A DNA stretch of 64,000 bases from VAXT01 sp963827725 (GCA_963827725.1 CAWHBM010000001.1:1426001-1490000), one strand, 5' to 3'. Shown: positions 1-8,293, counted from the stretch's first letter. Translations and numbers: made by a program. Notes: generated by a model not told the origin, from the sequence alone.

Positions 1-108
1 CGTCTTTCCCGCTCCCGTCTCGCCCGTGATCGCGTTCAGGCCCGGCCCAGGCTCGAGGTCTGCCTCGCGGATGAGCACGAGGTTCTCGATCCGAAGCCTA
101 CGAAGCAA
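1..108 (-). CDS. recN: DNA repair protein RecN, N-terminal fragment
   Basis: Only the first 36 codons lie in the window; the gene continues beyond base 1. The fragment starts MLRRLRIENLVLI and ends with the Walker A motif GETGAGKT (residues 29-36), the ATPase head of RecN, an SMC-like protein that works with RecA at double-strand breaks. The start is taken as a TTG at 108-106, which overlaps the last bases of nadK in another frame and gives the family's usual N-terminus. nadK followed by recN is a common actinobacterial order, so translational coupling is likely. Identification rests on this short but highly typical stretch. Confidence 0.85.
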   Translation of the reverse strand, partial: MLRRLRIENLVLIREADLEPGPGLNAITGETGAGKT

Positions 109-946
109 AGGTCTCCCGGTACCGACGGAAGAAGGTCGCCTCGGGCAAGTGCGCCAGAAGGCTCGACTGCTCGCCGAGCCGGACGACGACACGCTCTCCG
201 GCCGCGAGCTCGCCCACTGGCCGTCCGTCGACGAGAAGCGCCGCCGGCACGTCGTGAGTGCGATTCTCGATCTCGACCGCCCGGCTACGCGGCACGACGA
301 GCGGTCTCGCGTGCAGGGAGTGCGGGGCGATGAACGTCACCACCTGGGCTTCGAGGCCCCAGACGAGGACCGGGCCGCCGTTGGAAAGGTTGTAGCCGGT
401 CGACCCTGACGGAGTCGAGCAGAGGACGCCGTCGCAGGGGACGACGCCCAGGTCCTCTCCGCCAACGGCCCAGCCGAGCTGGATCATGCGCCCGATGATC
501 GAGCTCGCGACGACGACGTCGTTGATCGCCGCGTGGCGCTCGGTCCCTGCCTCGATTTCGAGAGTCGGCAGCTCGGCGACGACGTACTCGCCGGCGAATA
601 CCTGCTTCAGGCCGTCCTCGAGCGCCTCAGCCTTGATCGACGTCAGAAACCCGACCTCGCCGAAGTTCACGCCCACGACGGGCATGCCGGTGCCGAGCGT
701 CCGTCGCAGTGCCCGAAGCATCGTTCCGTCGCCGCCGAGGACCACCACGAGGTCGACCTTCTGAAAGTCCGCATCCTCCCGGTCGTGCTTCTCGGCCTCG
801 TCCTTCGGGTAGAAGAGCTCGACGCCGGCTTTGACCGCGACCTTTTCGAGCTGCGCGAGGCCCTCGCCGATCGCCTCGGGGTTTCCGTGCGTGACGACGG
901 CGGCCGTGCGTACGGGCTCAGCGGGTGGCGTTTTCGATCCAGTCAT
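98..946 (-). CDS. nadK: NAD kinase
   Basis: Cytosolic enzyme that phosphorylates NAD to NADP using ATP or polyphosphate. The 282-residue protein has the GGDGT motif at 71-75, an NDV motif near 142 and the nucleotide-binding STPSGSTGY motif at 177-185, all diagnostic of the PpnK family, and its length is normal. It overlaps the end of tlyA by 29 bases at its start and the start of recN at its end, so tlyA-nadK-recN look translationally coupled. The ATG at 946 gives a short, unconserved N-terminal tail; a slightly later start is possible. Confidence 0.95.
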   Translation of the reverse strand: MTGSKTPPAEPVRTAAVVTHGNPEAIGEGLAQLEKVAVKAGVELFYPKDEAEKHDREDADFQKVDLVVVLGGDGTMLRALRRTLGTGMPVVGVNFGEVGFLTSIKAEALEDGLKQVFAGEYVVAELPTLEIEAGTERHAAINDVVVASSIIGRMIQLGWAVGGEDLGVVPCDGVLCSTPSGSTGYNLSNGGPVLVWGLEAQVVTFIAPHSLHARPLVVPRSRAVEIENRTHDVPAALLVDGRPVGELAAGERVVVRLGEQSSLLAHLPEATFFRRYRETFAS

Positions 947-1682
947 CGAGCTGATCGGGGAGCGACGGGTCTTCGCGGTGGACGAGGTGCAGGAAGAACT
1001 CCCGGTTTCCCTTGGGGCCGGGCAAGCCCGAGTCTACGACGCCGACCGTCTCGGCCGGCCAGGCGAGAGCCGCTTCGGCGACCTCACGCACTACCCGCCG
1101 GTGCACCGCCGGGTCCCGGATCACCCCGCCCTTTCCGACGTCGTCGCGACCGGCTTCGAACTGCGGCTTGACGAGCACGAGCGCCTCCCAGCCCGGGCGG
1201 GCGAGCGCAAGCGCCGGCGGGAGCGCAGTGCGGACGCTGATGAAAGAGACATCGCATGTGACGAGGTCGGGTGGGTAGGGAAGCGACTCGAGCTCGCGCG
1301 CATTCGTCCGCTCCAGCACCGTGACGCGCGCATCGGTGCGGAGCCGCTGGTGCAGCTGTCCGCGTCCGACGTCGAGCGCGATCACGCGCGCCGCGCCTCG
1401 CTGGAGGAGCGCGTCGGTGAAACCGCCGGTCGACGCGCCGACGTCGAGCGCGTCTCGTCCTCCCACCTCGAGGCCGAGCTCGTCGAGCGCGTGAGCGAGC
1501 TTCTCTCCACCGCGTGAGACGAACCTGGGAAGGCTCTCGACGACGAGGTCGGCCGACTCGTCCACCTGCTGCCCTGCCTTTTGGTACCCGCGCACGAGGC
1601 CGGCCATGACGAGCGCCTGGGCGTGCGCCCTGCTCTCGGCGAGGCCGCGCTCGACGAGCAGGACGTCCAGGCGCTTGCGCAC
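918..1682 (-). CDS. tlyA: TlyA family rRNA 2'-O-methyltransferase / hemolysin-like
   Basis: Predicted S-adenosylmethionine-dependent ribose methyltransferase. TlyA of mycobacteria methylates 16S and 23S rRNA cytidines and affects capreomycin sensitivity. The 254-residue protein has an N-terminal S4 RNA-binding domain (about 1-60, RKRLDVLLVERGLAESR) and an RrmJ-like fold with the SAM motif DVGASTGGFTD at 80-90. The start is GTG at 1682. A TAGCCT hexamer lies 7 bases upstream and overlaps the stop codon of the preceding gene, so the mRNA may be leaderless. It is followed by nadK with a 29-base overlap. Confidence 0.92.
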   Translation of the reverse strand: MRKRLDVLLVERGLAESRAHAQALVMAGLVRGYQKAGQQVDESADLVVESLPRFVSRGGEKLAHALDELGLEVGGRDALDVGASTGGFTDALLQRGAARVIALDVGRGQLHQRLRTDARVTVLERTNARELESLPYPPDLVTCDVSFISVRTALPPALALARPGWEALVLVKPQFEAGRDDVGKGGVIRDPAVHRRVVREVAEAALAWPAETVGVVDSGLPGPKGNREFFLHLVHREDPSLPDQLDDWIENATR

Positions 1683-1689
1683 GGACGGA

Positions 1690-1695
1690 AGGCTA
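1690..1695 (-). promoter_or_regulatory. -10 element (TAGCCT) of tlyA
   Basis: TAGCCT lies 7 bases before the GTG of tlyA, the spacing expected when transcription starts at the start codon. The hexamer overlaps the TAG stop codon of the isoprenoid synthase gene. No convincing -35 element is visible. It is inferred from the recurrence of the same arrangement elsewhere in the window. Confidence 0.5.
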
Positions 1696-2469
1696 GCTAG
1701 CCGCAGCTCGCCTTTTTAGGCCCGAAACGAGCTCGTCCAGAAGGGACGTGTCAGCCGGGATCTCCGCCAGTCGGTCCCTGGCTCTGGCCTCGATCTGCTC
1801 CGCGAGCTCGTGTGTGCGCTCGATTCCGAGCTGGTCGGCGAGCCCGTCCTCGTCGAGCACGTCGTCCACGACCTGGTAGAGGAGCCCGAACTCGGCTGCG
1901 AAGCCTCGCCACGGAGCCTGCTCCTCCTCGGGAACCTCGCTCACGGCAAGCGCGCAGCCCACCGCCGCCTCGAACAGCCGACCGGTCTTGAGCGCATGGC
2001 GCCGCGCAAGGTCGTCGTCGTCGCCCCGGATGTCGTCGTACTGGCCGCCGATCATCCCGAGCGTCGCGTGCGCCAGCTCACGGGCGACGCCCGGCGTGGG
2101 ATACGAGAGCGCGAGCTCCATTGCCTGCGCGAGCAGGGCGTCGCCGCTCAGGATTGCCGTCGCCTCGTCGTACTGCACGTGGGAGGTCGCACGGCCACGG
2201 CGGATCGCGTCGTCGTCGAGGGCGGGCAGGTCGTCGTGAACCATCCCGAAGGTGTGCACGAGCTCGATCGCGGCCGCCGCGGGCAGAAGGTGCTCCGGAC
2301 GCGACCCGGTCGCCTCGCCGCAGGCCAGGCAGAGGACCGGTCGAATTCGTTTGCCACCGCCATCGAGGCTGTAGCGCATGGCCTCGGTCAGCGCTTCGAG
2401 CTCCGGAGCGAACGGGAGCCTGGCGAGATACGCCTCGAATAGCTCGCGGTGCTCGTCCAGGCTCGGCAC
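1693..2469 (-). CDS. ispA: short-chain polyprenyl diphosphate synthase (farnesyl/geranylgeranyl type)
   Basis: Trans-prenyltransferase that condenses isopentenyl diphosphate with allylic diphosphates for isoprenoid synthesis. The first aspartate-rich motif is HDDLPALDDD at 78-87, followed by RRGRAT, and the second is YQVVDDVLDEDG. The protein is 258 residues, shorter than the usual 290-300. The lysine-containing loop that normally follows the second motif (GK..GKD..K.TY) is absent and the chain runs straight into the C-terminal helices. Chain length cannot be told from sequence. It starts at GTG 2469, directly after the small upstream gene, in the slot usual for ispA next to xseB. Confidence 0.85.
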   Translation of the reverse strand: MPSLDEHRELFEAYLARLPFAPELEALTEAMRYSLDGGGKRIRPVLCLACGEATGSRPEHLLPAAAAIELVHTFGMVHDDLPALDDDAIRRGRATSHVQYDEATAILSGDALLAQAMELALSYPTPGVARELAHATLGMIGGQYDDIRGDDDDLARRHALKTGRLFEAAVGCALAVSEVPEEEQAPWRGFAAEFGLLYQVVDDVLDEDGLADQLGIERTHELAEQIEARARDRLAEIPADTSLLDELVSGLKRRAAAS

Positions 2470-2655
2470 CTAGTCGCCTGCTTCGCGCCGCGCCCGCTCG
2501 AGCTCGGTCTCGACCTGCTTCGCGATCTCGGCAAGCTCGCCGAGGATGTCGATCGCCGCCTCGGGGTCTTTGGTCTCCTCGAGGCGGACGCGGGTCCGCT
2601 CGAGCCGCTCGAGCAGGTCCTCGGCTTTCGTCAATGCGTCTTCGGCGCCACTCAT
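2470..2655 (-). CDS. small coiled-coil protein in the XseB position
   Basis: A 61-residue acidic helical protein (MSGAEDALTKAEDLLERLE...). Its place between nusB and ispA is where exodeoxyribonuclease VII small subunit (xseB) is usually found, and length and helix content fit. The sequence lacks the typical XseB signature FEEALAELE..V..LE, and no xseA is present in the window. It may be a diverged XseB or an unrelated small helical protein. The ATG at 2655 overlaps the nusB stop codon by four bases (ATGA type), supporting a real translated gene. Confidence 0.6.
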   Translation of the reverse strand: MSGAEDALTKAEDLLERLERTRVRLEETKDPEAAIDILGELAEIAKQVETELERARREAGD

Positions 2656-3029
2656 GCAGCTTTCTCCCTCGCGATTCGTCCGAGGATCCCGTTCACGAGC
2701 CGGCCAGCCTCGTCGGAGGCATAGCGCTTGGCGAGCGTGACCGCCTCGTCGATTGCCACTTCGACCGGCACGTCTCCATCCTCGAGCTCGTAGATCCCGA
2801 TCCGGAGCACGTTGCGTTCGAGCGCACCGAGGCGGTCGGCTGTCCACTCTTCGGAAGCTTCGGTGATCTTCGCGTCGAGCTCGGTCGACCTCGGCGCAAC
2901 GGCCTCTGCAAGCTCACGGGCGAAGGGATCGATCTCCCCCTCGTACAGCGAGGCGAGCGGCTGCCCGGTTACGTCCCACTGGTAGAGGAGAAACAGCGCC
3001 GTGCGTCTGGATGCTCTGCGTCCGCTCAT
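2652..3029 (-). CDS. nusB: transcription antitermination factor NusB
   Basis: RNA-binding antitermination factor that binds boxA with NusE (S10) and promotes rRNA operon transcription. The 125-residue protein is entirely the NusB helical domain: RRASRRTALFLLYQWDVTG at the start, RNVLRIGIYELE in the middle and KRYASDEAGRLVNGILGRI at the end, all family hallmarks. The ATG at 3029 overlaps the accC stop codon in an ATGA arrangement. A longer open frame upstream is only a shadow of accC. Confidence 0.92.
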   Translation of the reverse strand: MSGRRASRRTALFLLYQWDVTGQPLASLYEGEIDPFARELAEAVAPRSTELDAKITEASEEWTADRLGALERNVLRIGIYELEDGDVPVEVAIDEAVTLAKRYASDEAGRLVNGILGRIAREKAA

Positions 3030-4384
3030 GACCCTGTGAGCGCCGGCAAGCGCCTGCCCGCTTCCTCCAGGAAGCTGGTCGAGTAACGCCCGCCCGCAAA
3101 CTCTTCGGTCCGCAGGATGTCCATCGCGGCGGCCTTTGTCGTCGGCACTCCCACGACCTCCAGCTCCGCCAGCGCCCGCAGGCAGCGATCGATCGCGGCC
3201 GGCCGGTCTGTGTCCCACACGATCACCTTGGCGAGGAGCGAGTCGTAGTTGGGTGGGATGACGACGCCGTCCTCGATGTGGGTGTCGACGCGCACCCCCG
3301 GTCCGAGCGGTGGCCGAAAGCGCTCGATCCGACCCGGCATAGGCAGGAAATCTCGAGCCGGATCCTCCGCGTTGATGCGCACCTCGATCGCATGTCCCCT
3401 GCGCACGGCCCGCCCCGTTGCCGGCAAGCTCTCGCCCGCCGCAATCCGTAGCTGCTCCCGGACAATGTCGATCCCGGTCACGAGCTCGCTCACGGGATGC
3501 TCGACCTGGAGTCGCGCGTTCAGCTCGATGAAGAAGAACGAGCCGTCGGGCCCGAGCAGGAACTCGAACGTCCCCGCGTTCCGATAGTCGATCGCGCGGA
3601 CCGCCCGCTCGGCGGCGTCCTCCATCTGCTCGCGCGTCTCGGGAGTGAGTGCGGGCGACGGCGACTCCTCGATCAGCTTCTGATGCCGCCGCTGGATCGA
3701 GCACTCCCGCTCTCCGAGGGTGAGCACGCCCCCGGCTGCGTCGGCGAGCACCTGGATCTCGACGTGCCGCGCCGGGACGATCGCCTTCTCCAGATAGAGG
3801 CCTGCGTCGCCGAACGCGGCCTCGGCCTCGGTCGCGGCAGTCTGGAACGCTCCTTCGAGCTCGTCAGGGCCCTCGACGAGGCGCATTCCCTTCCCGCCTC
3901 CGCCGGCAACCGCCTTCAGGAGGACGGGATAGCCCGCTTCTTCGGCCGCTGCGCCGGCATCGTCGATCGTCGTCGCGCCGTCGGTTCCCGGCACGACGGG
4001 GATGCCCGCCGCTGCGAGCTCGTGCTTGGCTTGAGCCTTGTCGCCCATCCGCGCCATCGTCTCGGCGGACGGCCCGACGAACGTGAGCTCGTTGTCGAGG
4101 CATGCCTCGACGAAGGCCGGGTTCTCGGCCAGGAAGCCCCAGCCAGGGTGAACCGCGTCGCACCGAGTCGTCGTAGCGGCCGCGATGATCGAAGGGATCC
4201 GCAGGTAGCTCTCGGCGGCGGGCGGCGGCCCAACACAGACGGCCTGGTCGGCAAGCCGCGTGTGGAGCGACCCCTCGTCGGCTTTCGAGTAGACGGCGAC
4301 CGCCTCGACGCCCAGCTCGTGGAGTGCCCGGATGACGCGGACTGCGACCTCGCCGCGGTTTGCGATCAGGACTCTGGAGAACAC
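3026..4384 (-). CDS. accC: acetyl-CoA carboxylase, biotin carboxylase subunit
   Basis: ATP-dependent carboxylation of the biotin carried on BCCP, the first half-reaction of acetyl-CoA carboxylase. The 452-residue protein has the full fold: the N-terminal MFSRVLIANRGEVAVRVIRA, HPGWGFLAEN at 79-88, the glycine-rich ATP loop GGGGKGMR at 161-168, and the C-terminal substrate region with FIELNARLQVEHPVSE. It lies two bases after the gene encoding its probable BCCP partner, so the two subunits are made from one transcript. No accA/accD carboxyltransferase genes are in the window. Confidence 0.95.
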   Translation of the reverse strand: MFSRVLIANRGEVAVRVIRALHELGVEAVAVYSKADEGSLHTRLADQAVCVGPPPAAESYLRIPSIIAAATTTRCDAVHPGWGFLAENPAFVEACLDNELTFVGPSAETMARMGDKAQAKHELAAAGIPVVPGTDGATTIDDAGAAAEEAGYPVLLKAVAGGGGKGMRLVEGPDELEGAFQTAATEAEAAFGDAGLYLEKAIVPARHVEIQVLADAAGGVLTLGERECSIQRRHQKLIEESPSPALTPETREQMEDAAERAVRAIDYRNAGTFEFLLGPDGSFFFIELNARLQVEHPVSELVTGIDIVREQLRIAAGESLPATGRAVRRGHAIEVRINAEDPARDFLPMPGRIERFRPPLGPGVRVDTHIEDGVVIPPNYDSLLAKVIVWDTDRPAAIDRCLRALAELEVVGVPTTKAAAMDILRTEEFAGGRYSTSFLEEAGRRLPALTGS

Positions 4385-4386
4385 GG

Positions 4387-6210
4387 CTACAGAGCGTCGA
4401 ACGGTTGGGCGAGCGCGGGCTCGAGGTCGAACAGCGGCTGGCCGAACTCGACCGGTTGGCCGTTCTGCACGTGGATCGCGCGGACGACGCCCTCGATCTC
4501 GGCCTTCACCTCGTTCATCAGCTTCATCGCCTCGAGGATGCAGAGCGTCTGCCCGGGCGAGACGCCGTCGCCTTCCTCCACGAAGGGCGGAGCGCCTGGT
4601 TGCGCCGCTCGATAGAACGTGCCCACCATCGGCGCCTCGATGCGGATCGCGCCGTCGGTGGCGGCTGGCGCCGCTGCGGGCTCGCCGGCAACCGGAGCGG
4701 GAGGCGAAGCCGCAGCAGCCGGCACGGGCGCCTCCCCCGGCACGGGCTCGTCGGTGCGCCGGACCGTGACCCGCGTTCCCTCCTCCTCGACCGAGATCTC
4801 GGCGACCCCGGTCTCCTGGACGATGCGCACGACCTCCCGGATCCGCTCGGCTCGCGACTGGTCGACGTCCCCGCCAAGCAGCGTCTCGTCGCCGCTCGAG
4901 CGGTCCCGGATCGCCTCCAGGAGCGGCTCCGCCTCGTCGCCGAAGAGCGCGAGCAGAAGGAGCTCCTCCTCACTAGCAGCCAGCCCGGCAGCGTCCTCGC
5001 GGACCTCGTCCAAATCGACCGCCGGCTCCTCCGCAGGCGTCGCCTCGGTAACGAGCGCGACGGCGCGCTGAACGGTTGAGTCGATCTTTCCCGGAGGCTT
5101 GCCGAAGCCGCCGTCGAGAAGCGCGCGCAGCTCGTCGACGACAGTCTGATAGCGCTCCGCCGAGAGCACGTGGACGATTGCCTGCGAGGCGAGGATCTGT
5201 CCGATCGGAGCCGCCACGGGGGGAGATCCGGCCTCCTTGCGGATCACCGCGAGCTCGTCGAGGACGTCGTCGAGGCGGTCGGACGCGCTGTGAGTGCGCA
5301 GCCGGGTGTCGATCGCGGCCACGAGCCCGGCCGGCAGCTCGTGCTGCGCGGCGCGCACGGCGATCCGCGGCGCGAGCGGCGTCACGGGATCTTCACCGAT
5401 GCACTCGTCCACCATCTCCGCCGCCTGCCAGAGGGTCTCGATGTCGACCCCGCTGTCGAGGTTCAGGCCGTTGAGCGCGCTCGCGAGGCCCTCGCCGGAG
5501 ACGCGATGCAGCGTGAGCGCGATCGGATAGACGGCGCACGCGATCCGGTCGGCGCCGGCCCGAGCAGCCTCGAGAGCTGTCGCCAGCCCGCTCCCGGCAG
5601 CGCCCTGACAAAAGATGCCGACGGGCAATCCGCTTCCCTCGGCGAGCGCCGCGACCAGCTCATGCGCCCGCGGAGCCTCCAGGGCCCCGGATGGATCGTG
5701 GAGCAGGATTCGCCCGGCTCCGAGGTCGGGCAGCTTCTTCGCCTGCTCGAGCATCTGCTTCGCCTCGCCGCTCGCACCGGGGCTGTACACGAGGCCCGCG
5801 TCGAACTCGCGGTCGGCCGCCGTGATCGCCTCGCCGGCTTCGCGCAGGTTCTCCACGTCGTTCAAGGGGTCGTGCAGGCGGAAGACGTCGATGCCGCTCT
5901 CCGCCGCGCTCGCAACAAAGCGGCGCGCGAAGTCGCCTCCCACGGGTCGTGAGCCGACGAGGAAGCGGCCACGAAGCGCCATCCCGAGCGGCGTCTTCGT
6001 CCGCGCCTTGAGCGCCCGAATCCGCTCCCAGGGGCTCTCCACTCCGCGTCGCACGGCACTGTCGAAGACACCCCCACCGGAGACCTCGAGGGAGGCGAAC
6101 CCGACCCCGTCGAGGAGCTCGGCGAGCTTCAAGAGGTCCGCCGTCGGCATGCGCCCGGCCAGAGGTTCCTGGCTGAGCAGGCGAATCGTCGTGTCTACGA
6201 GCGCGGGCAC
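4387..6210 (-). CDS. degenerate carboxyltransferase-like domain fused to biotin carboxyl carrier protein
   Basis: A 607-residue two-part protein. Residues 1 to about 400 resemble the carboxyltransferase TIM barrel of pyruvate carboxylase/oxaloacetate decarboxylase (DTTIR, LGMALRGRFLVG, GIDVFRLHDPLNDVENL). Residues about 465-607 are AccB-type BCCP with the biotinylation motif EAMKLMN (Lys563), joined by a Pro/Ala linker. The barrel has lost its catalytic signatures: DTTxRD reads DTTIRL (Leu11), the carbamylated-Lys motif KDxxG reads HDPSG at 171-175, and the metal-binding HxH reads FCQ at 200-202. I infer a pseudoenzyme scaffold delivering biotin to AccC. It starts at GTG 6210 with a -10-like TACCCT six bases upstream. 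Confidence 0.85.
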   Translation of the reverse strand: MPALVDTTIRLLSQEPLAGRMPTADLLKLAELLDGVGFASLEVSGGGVFDSAVRRGVESPWERIRALKARTKTPLGMALRGRFLVGSRPVGGDFARRFVASAAESGIDVFRLHDPLNDVENLREAGEAITAADREFDAGLVYSPGASGEAKQMLEQAKKLPDLGAGRILLHDPSGALEAPRAHELVAALAEGSGLPVGIFCQGAAGSGLATALEAARAGADRIACAVYPIALTLHRVSGEGLASALNGLNLDSGVDIETLWQAAEMVDECIGEDPVTPLAPRIAVRAAQHELPAGLVAAIDTRLRTHSASDRLDDVLDELAVIRKEAGSPPVAAPIGQILASQAIVHVLSAERYQTVVDELRALLDGGFGKPPGKIDSTVQRAVALVTEATPAEEPAVDLDEVREDAAGLAASEEELLLLALFGDEAEPLLEAIRDRSSGDETLLGGDVDQSRAERIREVVRIVQETGVAEISVEEEGTRVTVRRTDEPVPGEAPVPAAAASPPAPVAGEPAAAPAATDGAIRIEAPMVGTFYRAAQPGAPPFVEEGDGVSPGQTLCILEAMKLMNEVKAEIEGVVRAIHVQNGQPVEFGQPLFDLEPALAQPFDAL

Positions 6211-6216
6211 AGAAAG

Positions 6217-6222
6217 AGGGTA
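6217..6222 (-). promoter_or_regulatory. -10 element (TACCCT) of the BCCP fusion gene
   Basis: TACCCT is six bases upstream of the GTG start, inside the 33-base gap after efp. It would give a leaderless acc transcript. No -35 consensus is evident. Confidence 0.45.
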
Positions 6223-6243
6223 ACGCCCCGCCCCTGCCCGCGC

Positions 6244-6810
6244 CTATGCCCGAGAGATGTAGCGGCCTTCGCGGGGGTCGACCTTGATGCGGTCGCCCGT
6301 GCCCACGAACAGTGGCACCTGGATGACTGCGCCCGTCTCGAGCTTCGCGGGCTTCGTCACGTTCGAGACAGTGTCACCTTTCACGCCCGGCTCGGTCTCG
6401 GCGACCGAGAGCTCGACCGACGAGGGCAGCTGCAGTCCCGACGGGCGGCCGTCGACGGTCAGCACCTGCACGGCAGACGAAGGCGGGATGAACTGGAGAT
6501 CCTCGGCAACCGTCGTCCGCGGCAGGGTGAATTGCTCGTACGTCTCGTCCTCCATGAACACGACGTCGTCTCCGGAGTCGTAGAGGTACTGGGCGCTCTT
6601 CACCTCGGTGTGCATGCGCTGGAACTTCTCGCCCGCCCTGAAGGTCTTGTCGACCACGGCGCCCGTGTCGATGTTCTTCACCTTGGTCCGCACGAACGCG
6701 CCGCCCTTCCCGGGCTTCACATGCTGGAAGTCGACGATGCGCCAGACGCCACCCTCGATCTCGATGTGCATGCCGTTCTTGAACTGATTTGTGCCAACGG
6801 TCTCGGCCAT
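6244..6810 (-). CDS. efp: translation elongation factor P
   Basis: Ribosome-binding factor that relieves stalling at polyproline stretches. The 188-residue protein has the three-domain EF-P layout, with the tip loop HVKPGKGGAFVR carrying Lys35, the position modified in other bacteria. No genes of a Lys-modification pathway are visible in the window. A target set exists nearby: two proline-rich membrane proteins at 18.5-19.9 kb. TAGATT lies 7 bases before the ATG and overlaps the pepP stop codon, suggesting a leaderless mRNA in addition to readthrough from upstream. Confidence 0.96.
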   Translation of the reverse strand: MAETVGTNQFKNGMHIEIEGGVWRIVDFQHVKPGKGGAFVRTKVKNIDTGAVVDKTFRAGEKFQRMHTEVKSAQYLYDSGDDVVFMEDETYEQFTLPRTTVAEDLQFIPPSSAVQVLTVDGRPSGLQLPSSVELSVAETEPGVKGDTVSNVTKPAKLETGAVIQVPLFVGTGDRIKVDPREGRYISRA

Positions 6811-6817
6811 GGCCCGA

Positions 6818-6823
6818 AATCTA
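6818..6823 (-). promoter_or_regulatory. -10 element (TAGATT) of efp
   Basis: TAGATT is seven bases before the efp ATG. Its TAG is also the stop codon of the preceding peptidase gene. Same arrangement as at tlyA and aroQ. Confidence 0.5.
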
Positions 6824-7861
6824 GTCGACGGTGAGCAAGTCCTTCGTGAACGTGGTCAGGATCTCGGGCTCGCCCTCGGAAACGACGACGAGATCCTCGA
6901 TCCTGATCCCGCCCAGTCCGGACAGGTAGATGCCCGGCTCGACCGTGACGACGTTGCCCACCGCGAGCGTGCTGCGGGACTCCTCGGCCAGGCGCGGGTC
7001 CTCGTGCACGAGCAGCCCGACACCGTGGCCGAGCCCGTGCCCGAACGCCTCACCGAAACCGGCTGCGTCGATCCTGTCGCGCGCCGCAGCGTCGACACCT
7101 TTGCCGGACGCACCGGGTCGAACCGCATCGAGCCCCGCGAGCTGCGCGTCGAGGCAGACCTCGTAGGCGCGCGTCAGCTCATCCGGTAGAGGGCCGGTGG
7201 CAAGCGTGCGAGTGCAGTCGGAGGCGTAGCCGTCGACCATGCAGCCCCAGTCGACGATCACGGTCTCGCCTCGCTCGAGACGCCGCTCCCCGGGGACGGT
7301 GTGGGGCTTGGCTGCGTTGGGCCCCGACGCGACGAGGACGGAGAACGCGACGCCGTCGGCGCCCGCGTCGTGCAGGAACTGCTCCATCAACCAGGCGAGC
7401 TCGGCCTCCGTTTTGCCGATGAAATCCGCTTCGTCCACGAAGCGCTCGAACGCGATGTCCGCGATCTGCGCGGCCCTGCGGATCGAGTCCAGCTCGTGCT
7501 CGTCCTTCACGACCCTGAGCTCTTCGACGAGGCCGTACCGGGCAACGGGCTCGACCGCGCCGGAATGCAACCGCGCGTAGCGCTCGTAGGCGAGGGAGGT
7601 GCCTTCGAAGCCGATGCGGCCGGAAAGGAGCTCCGAGAGAGTCTGGTAGAGGTCGCGCTTGGCCTCGACGAACTCGGTGCCCTCGATCGCGCGGGCACTC
7701 TCGGCATACCGATAGTCGGTGAAGAGCTGGACGCGCTCGGGCTCGACCAGCAGGGCCGCGTTCGAGCTCACGAAGCCGGAGAGGTAGCGGATGTTCGCCG
7801 GGTCGGAGACGAGCAGTGGCTCCTCGAGCTTCTCTCGCAGCCGATCGACGCGGTCGTTCAC
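6821..7861 (-). CDS. pepP: Xaa-Pro aminopeptidase family (M24) metallopeptidase
   Basis: Cytosolic dinuclear-metal peptidase that removes residues next to proline. The 346-residue protein has an N-terminal creatinase-like domain (DPANIRYLSGFVSSNAALL) and a pita-bread C-terminal domain. The metal ligands are visible in DWGCMVDGYASDCTRT, HGLGHGVGLLVHEDPRL, VTVEPGIYL and GGIRIEDLVVV. I place the start at GTG 7861, overlapping the aroQ stop codon, because the longer open frame upstream is only aroQ in another frame. PepP and PepQ cannot be separated on sequence alone. Location next to efp is common in many bacteria. Confidence 0.9.
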   Translation of the reverse strand: MNDRVDRLREKLEEPLLVSDPANIRYLSGFVSSNAALLVEPERVQLFTDYRYAESARAIEGTEFVEAKRDLYQTLSELLSGRIGFEGTSLAYERYARLHSGAVEPVARYGLVEELRVVKDEHELDSIRRAAQIADIAFERFVDEADFIGKTEAELAWLMEQFLHDAGADGVAFSVLVASGPNAAKPHTVPGERRLERGETVIVDWGCMVDGYASDCTRTLATGPLPDELTRAYEVCLDAQLAGLDAVRPGASGKGVDAAARDRIDAAGFGEAFGHGLGHGVGLLVHEDPRLAEESRSTLAVGNVVTVEPGIYLSGLGGIRIEDLVVVSEGEPEILTTFTKDLLTVD

Positions 7862-8286
7862 GAGCTTTCCTTGAGAAAGGCGAGCGCGTCGCGGTAGCCC
7901 TCCGGCCCCCGTCCGAGCACCCGCTCGGCAGCAAGGTCGGCGATGACCGAGGTGCGGCGCCATTCCTCCCGTTCCTCCAGGTTCGAGAGATGGACTTCCA
8001 CGAGCGGGCCGGGGAACAGCTCGAGTGCGTCACGGATCGCGTAGCTGTAGTGGGTCCAGGCTCCGGGGTTCGCGATCACGCCCTCGGCCCAGTCGAGCGC
8101 CTCATGGCACCAGCCGACGTACTCGCCCTCGCTGTTGGTCTGGCGGCAGCGGACCGTGCAGCCGAGCTCCGCCGCCCAGCCTTCGATCCGCTGCTCGAGC
8201 TCGTGCAGCGACAGCCCTCCGTAGAGGGCCGGGTCGCGGCGCTCGAGGACGTTCAGGTTCACGCCGTTCAGGACGTCGACGCGCAT
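7858..8286 (-). CDS. aroQ: 3-dehydroquinate dehydratase, type II
   Basis: Third step of the shikimate pathway, dehydrating 3-dehydroquinate. The 142-residue length and motifs VLNGVNLNVLERRDPALYGG (catalytic Arg/Tyr region), NPGAWTHYSYAIRDAL and VEVHLSN fit the type II dodecameric family. The family NGPNLN motif reads NGVNLN here, a mild substitution. The ATG at 8286 is preceded at seven bases by TAGGCT, which overlaps the aroKB stop codon. It is followed by pepP with a four-base overlap. Confidence 0.95.
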   Translation of the reverse strand: MRVDVLNGVNLNVLERRDPALYGGLSLHELEQRIEGWAAELGCTVRCRQTNSEGEYVGWCHEALDWAEGVIANPGAWTHYSYAIRDALELFPGPLVEVHLSNLEEREEWRRTSVIADLAAERVLGRGPEGYRDALAFLKESS

Positions 8287-8293
8287 GCCGGCA

